NCBI GenBank assembly: GCA_047974375.1
Contig: JBKECF010000004.1
Location: 124,001-188,000, forward strand
Source: JBKECF01 sp047974375
GTDB lineage: Bacteria; Bacillota; Clostridia; Lachnospirales; CAMZNU01
Length of the DNA: 64,000 nt
Direction of reading: 5' to 3'
The translations under genes and the position numbers were made by a program. How positions within the stretch are numbered: position 1 is the stretch's first letter; every line of letters starts with the position of its first letter. Below are positions 27,225 to 35,544 of this stretch, in pieces. Below the pieces are notes generated by a model that was not told the origin of the DNA, searched no databases, and saw only the letters and a list, made by a program, of their open reading frames with translations.

Positions 27225-27527
27225 TTATTTACATAGATTGCAATTATGGCAATCTAGTTCACAGAGTATTTTTTCTAGCTCGGTTTTGCTAGAAGATTGA
27301 GCACGTATAAGGTCGATATTGTATTTTTTACATACTTTATCTGCTACGCGTAAAAGTTTATGGGATGAACAATCCTTAAACAAGATAATTTTATCTGGCG
27401 TACCAATCCTTTTTTCAATATCAGCCTCCATTGTGTTAAATATTTTATTTCGTATTTTGTGTTTTTTTAACAATCTAGAATATTGTGAAGTCATACACTT
27501 GTTACCGCCTAAAATAACTATACTCAT
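27225..27527 (-). CDS. DUF2325 domain protein
   Basis: 100 residues. MSIVILGGNKCMTSQYSRLL begins the domain and KIILFKDCSSHKLLRVADKVCKK is its core, followed by RAQSSSKTELEKIL. Typical DUF2325 proteins are small, Rossmann-like and often redox- or Cys-rich; this one ends CELDCHNCNLCK, four Cys in twelve residues, suggesting metal or disulfide. Function unknown. GGGGG precedes the ATG. Confidence 0.75.
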   Translation of the reverse strand: MSIVILGGNKCMTSQYSRLLKKHKIRNKIFNTMEADIEKRIGTPDKIILFKDCSSHKLLRVADKVCKKYNIDLIRAQSSSKTELEKILCELDCHNCNLCK

Positions 27528-27722
27528 AATATTAAATACCCCCTTCTCTAATGGTTAATATTAATATAGCATATTTGTTAACGTGTGTAAACATATTTTT
27601 TATTTTACTTTTTGTCAGCGGAGTAAAGTTTATCAAATAAAATGTTATGTGTGTTTTTGTATTTAAATCAATTTTTTATAGTATTAATACAAGGATTAAT
27701 AAAAAATTCCTTGCATTATTTT

Positions 27723-27776
27723 TTTTTGTGTATAATAGTATATATAATAATAACTGCAGAAATTATTAATTGACAC
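27723..27776 (+). repeat. Promoter-region direct repeat, copy 1
   Basis: About 54 bases (TTTTTGTGTATAATAGTATA onward, through an AACTGCAGAAATTATTA core to TTGACACT) recur at 28599-28652 with one difference. Both copies contain overlapping TATAAT boxes and lie 25-30 bases before a ribosome site. This copy drives the secreted-protein gene at 27803. Confidence 0.85.
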
Positions 27777-27802
27777 TTATCGTCATTTAAAAGGAGGATA
27801 TT

Positions 27803-28297
27803 ATGAAAAAAATAATTAGATCGATTTTATCTATTTTAGTAGCATTCACTTTTTTTTCAAACTATAGTATCAGTGTATATGCATCATCCACTGAAGATAC
27901 AGTTAATTTACAAATAATAACTAATAACCCGAATTTACGAGAAGTTATAACAAATGACGGCACATACATAACAAAAGTAACCTTTGATAAATCAAAAAAA
28001 CTTTTATATATAGAAGAAAAAAGTATTTATGCAAGAAGTAATGTTACTAAAACGGTATGTGATTTAAATATAATTAATGGAAATATCAACAATAATTTAC
28101 TTAGGTCGCGTGTTAGTGGGGGAACAGATTCTACAGAAATTTCGGTAGCTGGAGTAGGCTTTTTAACCGCACCATCAGGTATCGGAGGGGCTGTAGCAAT
28201 AATAGTGGCATTAGGTGGAACTGTTGAAACAGGATACGCGTATTATCAATATCACCAATCTATTGATGACGCTGATTTCTACTTTAGAAGAGTATGA
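27803..28297 (+). CDS. Secreted protein with hydrophobic Gly-rich C-terminus, bacteriocin-like
   Basis: 164 residues. A clear signal peptide (IIRSILSILVAFTFFSNYSI, then VYA cleavage) is followed by a polar beta-type part with a strand pair (YITKVTFDKSKKLLYIEEKS). The C-terminal segment (VAGVGFLTAPSGIGGAVAII, about 112-131, then VALGGTVETGYAYYQYH) could insert in membranes. The layout recalls large unmodified bacteriocins such as the geobacillin 26 type, but I cannot confirm homology by eye. AGGAGG precedes the ATG. A broken small membrane protein gene follows 8 bases after the stop, where an immunity gene would be expected. Confidence 0.6.
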   Translation: MKKIIRSILSILVAFTFFSNYSISVYASSTEDTVNLQIITNNPNLREVITNDGTYITKVTFDKSKKLLYIEEKSIYARSNVTKTVCDLNIINGNINNNLLRSRVSGGTDSTEISVAGVGFLTAPSGIGGAVAIIVALGGTVETGYAYYQYHQSIDDADFYFRRV

Positions 28298-28305
28298 GAT
28301 AATCA

Positions 28306-28497
28306 ATGTTGATTTATTTTATCTTAGCGCTGATTTTAAATATCTTCTTTAATGGTTCAATATTATTAAAACATTATAAGTATAACTAAAGTCGTTCAAA
28401 GTATTTCTATATCATAGCATACGTAATCGTTTTTTTAGTGACTACATACATATGTCTATATTTTATTATAAATATTATTACCACGATTATACAATAA
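28306..28497 (+). pseudogene. Broken small membrane protein, possible immunity protein
   Basis: One frame reads MLIYFILALILNIFFNGSIL, then LKHYKYN, a TAA stop at 28387-28389, then continues without further stops (SRSKYFYIIAYVIVFLVTTY onward, about 35 codons) to 28497. Both halves are membrane helices joined by a basic loop, so a two-helix protein of about 63 residues was probably cut by one nonsense change. It follows the secreted-protein gene by 8 bases. The link to immunity is positional inference. Confidence 0.55.
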
Positions 28498-28598
28498 TAG
28501 AGTAAGTGTAAGAGTTTTATATCCTAATTACTACGGTTCTATAATGGCGAATCAGACAGTCTTTTCTTTATATTTATAGAACTAGGTTCCTATTCGAT

Positions 28599-28652
28599 TT
28601 TTGTGTATAATAGTATATATAATAATAACTGCAGAAATTATTAGTTGACACT
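28599..28652 (+). repeat. Promoter-region direct repeat, copy 2
   Basis: Nearly identical to 27723-27776 (one A-to-G change in the last third). It suggests a local tandem duplication of a promoter or small gene unit, and it precedes a tiny open frame and the frameshifted gene below. Confidence 0.85.
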
Positions 28653-28685
28653 ACAATATTAAACATGAGGGATAGTTATGAACAA

Positions 28686-28760
28686 ATGGAGCGTGTGTTT
28701 ACTACCAAAATACCAGGTGGACCTATAGGCACACCTAGATATATAGCGAGGTTTAGGTGA
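28686..28760 (+). CDS. Possible 24-residue peptide or gene remnant
   Basis: ATG at 28686 to TGA at 28758-28760 encodes MERVFTTKIPGGPIGTPRYI and ARFR. The frame is open upstream for several codons but has no good start or ribosome site of its own; GAGGGATAG lies 12 bases before. Its stop overlaps the ATG of the next gene (TGATG), which is typical of coupled genes. It may be a true small basic peptide or the tail of a deleted copy. Unknown. Confidence 0.3.
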   Translation: MERVFTTKIPGGPIGTPRYIARFR

Positions 28761-29178
28761 TGTCAAAAAAAGATTTTTATGTGTAGTTATTATTTGTATG
28801 GCGTTATTTGTTTTAATTATTTATACTTTCATAAAATATGAGAATGGCTCATCATCGTTTTATTTAGACGGTGTTCAATATGGTATACTAGCTAATTCCA
28901 TAGATTTAAGTAGTAGCGAACAGGAATATACCAACATAGGTGAGTATTCAGATGTTAATTTTATTGAACTTGGAACTATTGCAAAAGAAGTATATTTTTT
29001 AAATTTAGTAGATGAAAACTTTGAGGCATTTAAAATACCAGTAGGAAGTAAAGTTTGTTTTACCGAAGATTTTATGGGGGAAGAAGAACATAGGCTATTT
29101 TTAAAAGTAGGTAATATTGTTCTGGAATGCTACCCCGACATAAGTACAAATAATACTTTTGAAAAGTATGGGAAATAA
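28760..29178 (+). pseudogene. Membrane-anchored protein, 5' end frameshifted in a poly-A run
   Basis: From ATG 28798 the frame encodes 126 residues without a ribosome site. Upstream, ATG 28760 overlaps the previous stop and reads MSKKDFYV then a stop. Adding one A to the run of seven (28765-28771 region) would give MSKKRFLCVVIICMALFVLI, joining the frame exactly and restoring a signal-anchor helix. So the gene carries a -1 frameshift, by mutation, slippage or sequencing error. The rest (YLDGVQYGILANSIDLSS, VGSKVCFTEDFMGEEEHRL) is extracytoplasmic and of no family I know. Confidence 0.6.
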
Positions 29179-29182
29179 AAGT

Positions 29183-29217
29183 TTATGCTATGGGGTTTTG
29201 AGTTCCCCATAGCATAA
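29183..29217. terminator. Bidirectional terminator
   Basis: TATGCTATGGGG, 9-base loop, CCCCATAGCATA, between convergent genes; the T-run is better on the minus strand. Confidence 0.85.
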
Positions 29218-29231
29218 TTAGATTTGTAAAT

Positions 29232-30257
29232 TTACATTTTGTCTGCTATATCATTTAATAATTTTTCTGTCGTTCCAAAGTCGATACAAGGGTCTGTAAT
29301 GGACTTGCCGTATATGCCGTCAGAAATTTCTTGTCTGCCATCTTCTATATAACTTTCTATCATTAAACCTTTTACTAAAGCGTTTATTTCCTTGTTATAT
29401 CTTCTGCTTGCCATAATTTCTTTAGCAATACGTATTTGTTCTTTATGTTTTTTTCCGGAATTGGAGTGATTTAAATCCACAATAATGGCAGGATTTGACA
29501 AACCGCTGTTTGAATATAAGTCGTAAGTTTTTATTAAGTCTTCGTAGTGATAGTTTTGTAGATTTTCACCGTACTTATTAACGCTGCCACGTAAAATTCC
29601 GTGGGCAAATGGGTTTCCTGTTGTTTCTACTTCTTCATCTCTATATAAAAATGTATGTTTGGACTGTGCTGCCACAATGGAGTTAAACATAACAGTTAAA
29701 TCGCCACTAGTAGGATTTTTCATGCCTACAGGTGCATCAACTCCGCTGGAAACTAGGCGATGACTTTGGTTTTCCACACTTCTTGCCCCTATGGCATGGT
29801 AGCTTAATAAATCTGACATATATGCAAAATTTTCTGGGTATAACATTTCGTCAGCAGCTGTAAGGTGGGATACTTCAATAGCTTTTATATGCATTCTTCT
29901 AATGGAACGAACGCCCTCTAGTATGTCGGATTTTCCTGTAGGGTCTGGCTGGTGTAACATTCCCTTGTATCCTTTTCCATTTGTTCTAGGTTTGTTTGTA
30001 TATACCCTAGGAATTAAAAATAACTTTTCCTTTACGCTTTCTTGAACTTTAGCCAAACGCTCCACATAATCGCATAAAGCGTCGGGGTCGTCGGCAGAAC
30101 AAGGACCAACTATTATTAAAATTTTATTACTTTTACCTGTTAAAATGTTTTTTAGTTCTTCATCTCGCTCATATTTTATTTTTTTCAAGTGTAAAGGTAA
30201 TGGGATTTCCTCCTTAAGGGTGGAGGGGGATGGTATTTTTTTTATTATCTTTATCAT
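29232..30257 (-). CDS. aroF: 3-deoxy-7-phosphoheptulonate (DAHP) synthase, class I
   Basis: 341 residues, AroF/G/H type. ILIIVGPCSADDPDALCDYV, IPRVYTNKPRTNGKGYKGM, GARSVENQSHR, PVGMKNPTSGD and IVDLNHSNSGKKH hold the PEP, E4P and metal contacts. It condenses phosphoenolpyruvate with erythrose 4-phosphate, the first step of the shikimate pathway. The isozyme and its feedback amino acid cannot be read by eye. AGGAG precedes the ATG. No other aromatic gene is adjacent. Confidence 0.93.
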   Translation of the reverse strand: MIKIIKKIPSPSTLKEEIPLPLHLKKIKYERDEELKNILTGKSNKILIIVGPCSADDPDALCDYVERLAKVQESVKEKLFLIPRVYTNKPRTNGKGYKGMLHQPDPTGKSDILEGVRSIRRMHIKAIEVSHLTAADEMLYPENFAYMSDLLSYHAIGARSVENQSHRLVSSGVDAPVGMKNPTSGDLTVMFNSIVAAQSKHTFLYRDEEVETTGNPFAHGILRGSVNKYGENLQNYHYEDLIKTYDLYSNSGLSNPAIIVDLNHSNSGKKHKEQIRIAKEIMASRRYNKEINALVKGLMIESYIEDGRQEISDGIYGKSITDPCIDFGTTEKLLNDIADKM

Positions 30258-30427
30258 GATTTCACTCCTAACTTTATTTTTTCTATTCTACCATATATTT
30301 GTCTTACGGGAAACTGTTCAATGTAAAATTGCATATTATAAAAAAATATTATATCTTGGGTCTTTGTGTTAGAATAATATTACTAAAAAGAAGTAAATAT
30401 AGGAAAATGTAACAAGGGGGAATTGGA

Positions 30428-31168
30428 ATGTCGGATTTTTTAGATTTTATAGGAATGATAGGAATTGATAGTTATAAGCATGTTGTTACAGGTGTAGTGC
30501 GCATATTGTTGGCTACTTTTTTAGGAGCTTTAATAGGATTAGAACGTGGAAGAAAGCATAGGCCAGCAGGGCTACGTACTCACACGCTTGTTTGTGTGGC
30601 ATCGGCATTGGTAATGGTAACTAACGAGCAACTTATTTTACAATATGGATACGGTGACCCGACAAGAATGGGAGCACAGGTTATAAGTGGAATTGGTTTT
30701 TTAGGTGCGGGTACTATACTTACAGATAGGCAAAATAGAGTTAGAGGTTTAACAACAGCTGCTGGATTATGGGCAAGTGCCTGTATAGGATTGGCTATTG
30801 GTGGCGGGTTCTACACTGGAGGTATACTAGGTACTATACTTATTTTAATTATTTTTACAAAGTTTATGGATGTAGAACAACATTTTATTCGCCGAGGCAG
30901 GGTAATGGATTTATATGTTTCTTTTGATGGCGCTAGAAATTTAAATAATTTTATTAGTGAGCTTACTAGTTATGATTGTAAAATTATTTCTTTTGAATAT
31001 GTAGAGGTAAGCGGCAATAAGATGAACCCTACAGGAAATGAAGATGCACCTATAAAAAAGGTTGTAAGCGCTAACTTGCAAATTTCCTTACCTACAAAAA
31101 ATTATCATTCAGATATATTAAAGACTTTAGAAAATAGTAAGGGTATGATAAGCATGGAAGAACGTTAA
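30428..31168 (+). CDS. MgtC/SapB family membrane protein
   Basis: 246 residues. The N-terminal half has four to five membrane segments with the family core LLATFLGALIGLERGRKHRP, AGLRTHTLVC and SGIGFLGAGTILTDRQNRVRGLTTAAGLWAS. The C-terminal 90 residues form a soluble ACT-like domain. The family helps growth in low Mg2+ and modulates ATP synthase or phosphate balance in some bacteria; here the role is unknown. AAGGGGGAA precedes the ATG. Confidence 0.88.
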   Translation: MSDFLDFIGMIGIDSYKHVVTGVVRILLATFLGALIGLERGRKHRPAGLRTHTLVCVASALVMVTNEQLILQYGYGDPTRMGAQVISGIGFLGAGTILTDRQNRVRGLTTAAGLWASACIGLAIGGGFYTGGILGTILILIIFTKFMDVEQHFIRRGRVMDLYVSFDGARNLNNFISELTSYDCKIISFEYVEVSGNKMNPTGNEDAPIKKVVSANLQISLPTKNYHSDILKTLENSKGMISMEER

Positions 31169-31176
31169 TAGGGAGA

Positions 31177-31236
31177 AGAAAATACCGACCTCCTTTGTTA
31201 GATTTTTTGGTCTAACTTTAGGGGTCGGTATTTTCT
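31177..31236. terminator. Long bidirectional terminator
   Basis: AGAAAATACCGACC pairs with GGTCGGTATTTTCT, with an inner GTTAGA/TCTAAC stem, between convergent mgtC-like and GH130 genes. Confidence 0.9.
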
Positions 31237-31256
31237 GTATTTTTGCATAAAGCTTT

Positions 31257-32279
31257 TTACTTAAGGCATAAATTAATTAGGTCGTGAACATTGGCTGTAG
31301 CTAAAGCTATAACTGTATCTGCTGCACCATAGTAAATTTTAACTTCACCGTCATCTTCAAGTATCATTCCTGTTGGAAAAATAACATTTGTCCTAAAGCC
31401 GTCTTTTATTTCGAAGTCAACTTCAGGAACCATTAAAGGTTCTTTACACATGCCTATTACTTTACTTGGATTTTCTAAATCTAGTAAAACAATTGCAGCA
31501 CAGTATCTTTTTTGCCAAATGTCTTCCCAACCATTTTTACCTCTGCTTTCATCTAGGTCTACTGTATGAATTATAGTAAGCCAACCTTTTTCAGTTTTAA
31601 TAGGTGGAGCTGCTGGACCAATTTTATTATTGCAAAAATAAAAATCTTCTACTCCAAGAACTAAATTTGAGTTCCCCCAATATACTAAATCTGGTGATTC
31701 AGAGGACCATATGTCAAATCTATCTTTGCCACCTCTGCTGTATACAGTAAAGGGACGTTCAAGCCTAACATATTTATTGTTTATTTTTTCTGGGAACAGT
31801 ACCATGTTTCTGTTGTCTGGGGTGCTTAAAGTTAATATTTCAAAATTTATAGGACCGTGGTGAACAGCCGACGCATTAGCAATTTTACTGGAGGCAGAAT
31901 TCAGATGGAAGTCATTAGTTGTTGCTATTCCACCGCGCACACCGTGCTTTGTATCCATAGCGAAACACATATAAATTTTATCGTCTATTACTGTTAACCT
32001 TGGGTCGTATACACGATTTATTTCGTCATCTTTAAGGGCGAAACAAGGCTCTGGCTCAACTTTCCAATTTATTCCGTCGTCGCTATAGCATAGGCCGATA
32101 TTTGTACCACCAAAATGAGGACCGTATAAATAGTCATAATCATTTCTAAAAACCATTATGTATTTGCCTTTATATTTAACTACACCAGCATTAAATACAC
32201 ATGAAGATGGATAGGGCACGTCTTTGGATGTTAGTACAGGTTTTTCGTATCTTACAATTTCTTTTCTTGTTTTTAACAT
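31257..32279 (-). CDS. Glycoside hydrolase/phosphorylase family 130
   Basis: 340 residues, usual for GH130. The five-bladed propeller pattern is visible: CVFNAGVVKYKGKYIMVFRN, YDPRLTVIDDKIYMCFAMD with the general-acid Asp, and GAAPPIKTEKGWLTIIHTV-type blades (seen as GPAAPPIKTEKGW). Known members split beta-mannosides with phosphate, giving mannose 1-phosphate. There is no signal peptide, so it is cytoplasmic. It lies 99 bases after pdxA2 and may be the last gene of that operon or separately transcribed. Substrate not decidable. Confidence 0.85.
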   Translation of the reverse strand: MLKTRKEIVRYEKPVLTSKDVPYPSSCVFNAGVVKYKGKYIMVFRNDYDYLYGPHFGGTNIGLCYSDDGINWKVEPEPCFALKDDEINRVYDPRLTVIDDKIYMCFAMDTKHGVRGGIATTNDFHLNSASSKIANASAVHHGPINFEILTLSTPDNRNMVLFPEKINNKYVRLERPFTVYSRGGKDRFDIWSSESPDLVYWGNSNLVLGVEDFYFCNNKIGPAAPPIKTEKGWLTIIHTVDLDESRGKNGWEDIWQKRYCAAIVLLDLENPSKVIGMCKEPLMVPEVDFEIKDGFRTNVIFPTGMILEDDGEVKIYYGAADTVIALATANVHDLINLCLK

Positions 32280-32378
32280 ATTTTTCTCCTTTTACTTATA
32301 TCAATTTAGAATGATAAATTTTTGGAGATATTTTTTAGATACTTATATGGTACCACAATCTTTTTTTATGTAAAGTAT

Positions 32379-33431
32379 TTATTCGCTTATTCTACGTGCT
32401 GCCATTTGTATTGCATAATTTAAGGCATTAATTAAACTTAGAGGGCTACAAGTGCCTTTACCTGCTTGGTCGAATGCTGTGCCGTGGTCAACACTAGTTC
32501 TTATTATAGGTAAACCTAAGGTAATGTTTACTCCTTCAACGGCTTCCCATTTTTGTTCTTCAATATTGTATACAAAACCAATTGTTTTAAGAGGTATATG
32601 TCCTTGGTCATGGTACATGGCTATTACTATGTCGTAAAACCCGCCTAAAGCTTTGGAAAATAAACTATCTGGTGGGAAAGGTCCTTCAGCGTCTATGGCT
32701 TTTTCCCTTGCCATATTTATAGCTGGAATAATTTCTTCTATTTCTTCGGTTCCGAACAATCCATTTTCTCCGGCATGAGGGTTTAAGCCACAAAGGGCAA
32801 TTTTTGGATTTTCTATACCAAAGTCTTTACAAGCCTTGTTTGCTATTTCAATAACATCAAGAACTCTGTCTTTTTTTACTCTATTGCAAGCTTCACGTAA
32901 ACTGCAGTGGGTGGAAACGTGTACAACTCTTAGGTTTTCGTGTACCAACAGCATAGTGTATTTTTTAGTATTTGTATAAGTTGCGTAAATTTCTGTGTGG
33001 CCGTCAAAGTGCATATTATCATCAGCTAAAGCCAAGTTCATAGATTCTTTAGACAATGCATTTGTGCAAGTTCCATCTATTTCTTTATTATTTGCTAGTT
33101 CTATAACTTTTTTTACACATTGAAATGCTGCATTACCACATATTTTATCTATTTTTCCAAACTGGAATTTATCCATATCAATTAAATCAAGATGCAATAT
33201 ATCTATAGTATTATATTCAAATTTAGCTTCAGATACGGAGTTTATAGGATTTATCACTAGGGAATCTAAATTAAGGATTCCTTTTACTTTTTCAAAAACC
33301 TTAAAATCGCCTACAACAATTGGCTTGCATTTTTCATAAATAGTCTTCTCCCTTAGTGCAAGTAATGTAAGCTCGGGACCATTTCCAGCAGGGTCGCCCA
33401 TAGTAATGCCTATAATAGGTCTTTTGTTCAT
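32379..33431 (-). CDS. pdxA2: PdxA2-type 4-phospho-D-threonate/D-erythronate dehydrogenase
   Basis: 350 residues. IGITMGDPAGNGPELTLLAL, GHTEIYATYTNTKKYTMLL, NPHAGENGLFGTEEI and YHDQGHIPLKTIGF are the PdxA family landmarks, including metal His residues. True PdxA makes pyridoxal 5'-phosphate; PdxA2 members next to a DUF1537 kinase oxidise and decarboxylate 4-phosphorylated four-carbon acid sugars to dihydroxyacetone phosphate. The kinase two genes upstream favours that role. Order in the operon: kinase, alcohol dehydrogenase, aldolase, this gene. Confidence 0.85.
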   Translation of the reverse strand: MNKRPIIGITMGDPAGNGPELTLLALREKTIYEKCKPIVVGDFKVFEKVKGILNLDSLVINPINSVSEAKFEYNTIDILHLDLIDMDKFQFGKIDKICGNAAFQCVKKVIELANNKEIDGTCTNALSKESMNLALADDNMHFDGHTEIYATYTNTKKYTMLLVHENLRVVHVSTHCSLREACNRVKKDRVLDVIEIANKACKDFGIENPKIALCGLNPHAGENGLFGTEEIEEIIPAINMAREKAIDAEGPFPPDSLFSKALGGFYDIVIAMYHDQGHIPLKTIGFVYNIEEQKWEAVEGVNITLGLPIIRTSVDHGTAFDQAGKGTCSPLSLINALNYAIQMAARRISE

Positions 33432-33443
33432 AAATACTCCTTC

Positions 33444-34346
33444 CTACGCCATATTTTTATTAGCGTTTTCAGTTAGTACTTTTTTAATTGCCTCTATGCC
33501 ATCTTTTGGAAGTTGGTTAAAGGGTGCTCTGCAATTACCTACATCATATCCTAAAAGGTTTACGGCTGTTTTTACTATAGTATTTGGGTTTCCGAATTTA
33601 AAACAATTTCTAAAAGAACGAATGCTATCTTGGTATTCACGTGCCTTAGTTGTATCATCAGCTACAAAGCTATTGTAAATTGATGCCATAGTTTTAGGGT
33701 AAACATTTCCACAGCCAGCTATACCACCAGCACCTCCGGCTATTAATGTCCACAATATAAGACTATCGTTTCCGCTTAACACACTAAAGTCTTCAATATC
33801 TCTTGTTTGTTCAATGTATTGCAAAATATTATCGAAGTTACCACTGGAATCTTTTACCCCTACAATGTTTTTACATTCTTTAGCCAATTTTCTTACAGTT
33901 GCGGGAGCAATGGAGTTTCCTGTTCTGGCAGGTATATTATACAGCACAATAGGCTTAGTAAGAGCATTAGCAACTGTTTTGTAGTGCTCATAAATTTCAT
34001 CTTGACTAGCCTGTGCAAAAGCTGGGGCTATTATGGATAAAATATCTGCACCGGTTTCCTCGCACATTTTTGAAAGGACAATAGTTTCTTTAGTTCCGAT
34101 AGCACCAGAACCAGCATATACAGGTATTTTACCTTTCACTTCATCAATTACAGTTTCGAGAACTAGTTTTTTCTCCTCGTTAGATAATATATAGGCTTCG
34201 CCATTAGTTCCAAAACAAAATATTGCATGAATGCCACTTTCTATTTGCCTTTGTACTTGTTTTCTGAGCATTGGTAGGTTTATGGATTCATCGTTATTCA
34301 TAGGTGTTACAAGTGCTGTTATTACTCCGTATATATTCTTATGCAT
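33444..34346 (-). CDS. DapA/NanA-family aldolase
   Basis: 300 residues, a TIM-barrel class I aldolase. Catalytic Tyr is in IVLYNIPARTG and the Schiff-base Lys in NIVGVKDSSGN; FCFGTNGEAYILSNEEK replaces the usual GTTGE loop. The family includes dihydrodipicolinate synthase, N-acetylneuraminate lyase and KDG aldolase. The catabolic context argues against lysine synthesis and for cleavage or dehydration of a sugar acid. AAGGAG precedes the ATG. It sits 12 bases from pdxA2. Confidence 0.85.
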   Translation of the reverse strand: MHKNIYGVITALVTPMNNDESINLPMLRKQVQRQIESGIHAIFCFGTNGEAYILSNEEKKLVLETVIDEVKGKIPVYAGSGAIGTKETIVLSKMCEETGADILSIIAPAFAQASQDEIYEHYKTVANALTKPIVLYNIPARTGNSIAPATVRKLAKECKNIVGVKDSSGNFDNILQYIEQTRDIEDFSVLSGNDSLILWTLIAGGAGGIAGCGNVYPKTMASIYNSFVADDTTKAREYQDSIRSFRNCFKFGNPNTIVKTAVNLLGYDVGNCRAPFNQLPKDGIEAIKKVLTENANKNMA

Positions 34347-34376
34347 GTTTTTCTCCTTCTAAGGGTTAAATAGCAA

Positions 34377-35534
34377 TTATAATAGTTGACTATAAATTAA
34401 TCTTGCGTCATTAGGTGTCACGTTTTTCATATTATTAGCTAAAAGTCTTTCTACTTTCATTCCTAAGTTTACTAGTTCTTCTAGGTCTTCTTTTGGTACG
34501 CCATATTCTGTTAGGTTAGTGGGGATTTCTAAATGTTTAACAATATTATTTAGCCAATCCAATATATAGGTGCTTTTTTCGTCTACTGTAAGACATGTTT
34601 TTTCGGTATGCACACATCTATCGTATACAAGTGCAAATTTGTTTTTTATGCTAGACTCGTTGAATTGCATAACTGGTGCTAATAACATTGCGTTAGATAT
34701 GCCATGAGGAATGTGATATTTACCGCCTAAAGGGTAGCTAAGTGCATGTACAAGAGTTGTCCCGGAGGAACAAATTGCAACTCCGGCGTAAAAGGAGGCA
34801 ATAAGCATTTTACTTTTTTCCTCCAAGGCATTTTCATTATCATATATAGTAATTAGATTATTTAAAATGATGTCTAATGCCTCTAAGGCGAAAAAGTCGC
34901 TAAAAGCATTAGATTTATTTGATGTAAAACATTCTATGGCGTGGGCAAGAGCGTCAACGCCTGTTGCTGCTATTATTTTCTTTGGTAGTTTTTTTATTGT
35001 AAAGGGATCTAGAATAATATAATCCACAATTAATTTTTCGTTAACAATACCTACTTTAATATTTTTTTCAGGCACAGCAACTATACTGTTAGGGGTAGCC
35101 TCTGAACCAGTGCCTGCAGTTGTGGGAATCATTAAAGTTTTAACAGACTTTTTGCCTAGTTGTGGATTATCTAATAAGTCTTCAATTGTGTAGTTTTGCT
35201 TGTTTAAAACACTTACAAGTTTAGCTGTGTCCATAACGCTACCACCACCGAGGGCAACAATGAAGTCGCATTTTTTCTCTTTAAATTCTGAAGCTATATT
35301 TTGCACAATTTTATAGTCGGGTTCTGGTGGTATGTTGCTTATTATATGGTAATTTATATTAGTTTTTTCTATTTCTTCAACAACGGGATTTATTATGCCT
35401 GCTTCTATTATTCCCTTATCAGTAAAGAGAGCAATATTTTTAATATTGTTATCTTTAAGGATGTTTGACAAGTTTTGTAACGAATTTATACCTGCATATA
35501 TTTGACTAGGCAATTTCAAAAAATATTGTTCCAT
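34377..35534 (-). CDS. Iron-containing alcohol dehydrogenase
   Basis: 385 residues, group III. NAD-binding GGGSVMDTAK and PTTAGTGSEATPN are clear. The metal site includes DALAHAIECFTSNKSN and HALSYPLGGKYHIPHG. Members oxidise small alcohols or reduce aldehydes such as lactaldehyde, glycerol or succinate semialdehyde. Here it probably handles a hydroxy-acid or aldehyde intermediate of the acid-sugar pathway; this is inference from the operon. Confidence 0.9.
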   Translation of the reverse strand: MEQYFLKLPSQIYAGINSLQNLSNILKDNNIKNIALFTDKGIIEAGIINPVVEEIEKTNINYHIISNIPPEPDYKIVQNIASEFKEKKCDFIVALGGGSVMDTAKLVSVLNKQNYTIEDLLDNPQLGKKSVKTLMIPTTAGTGSEATPNSIVAVPEKNIKVGIVNEKLIVDYIILDPFTIKKLPKKIIAATGVDALAHAIECFTSNKSNAFSDFFALEALDIILNNLITIYDNENALEEKSKMLIASFYAGVAICSSGTTLVHALSYPLGGKYHIPHGISNAMLLAPVMQFNESSIKNKFALVYDRCVHTEKTCLTVDEKSTYILDWLNNIVKHLEIPTNLTEYGVPKEDLEELVNLGMKVERLLANNMKNVTPNDARLIYSQLL

Positions 35535-35544
35535 AATCTCTCTC

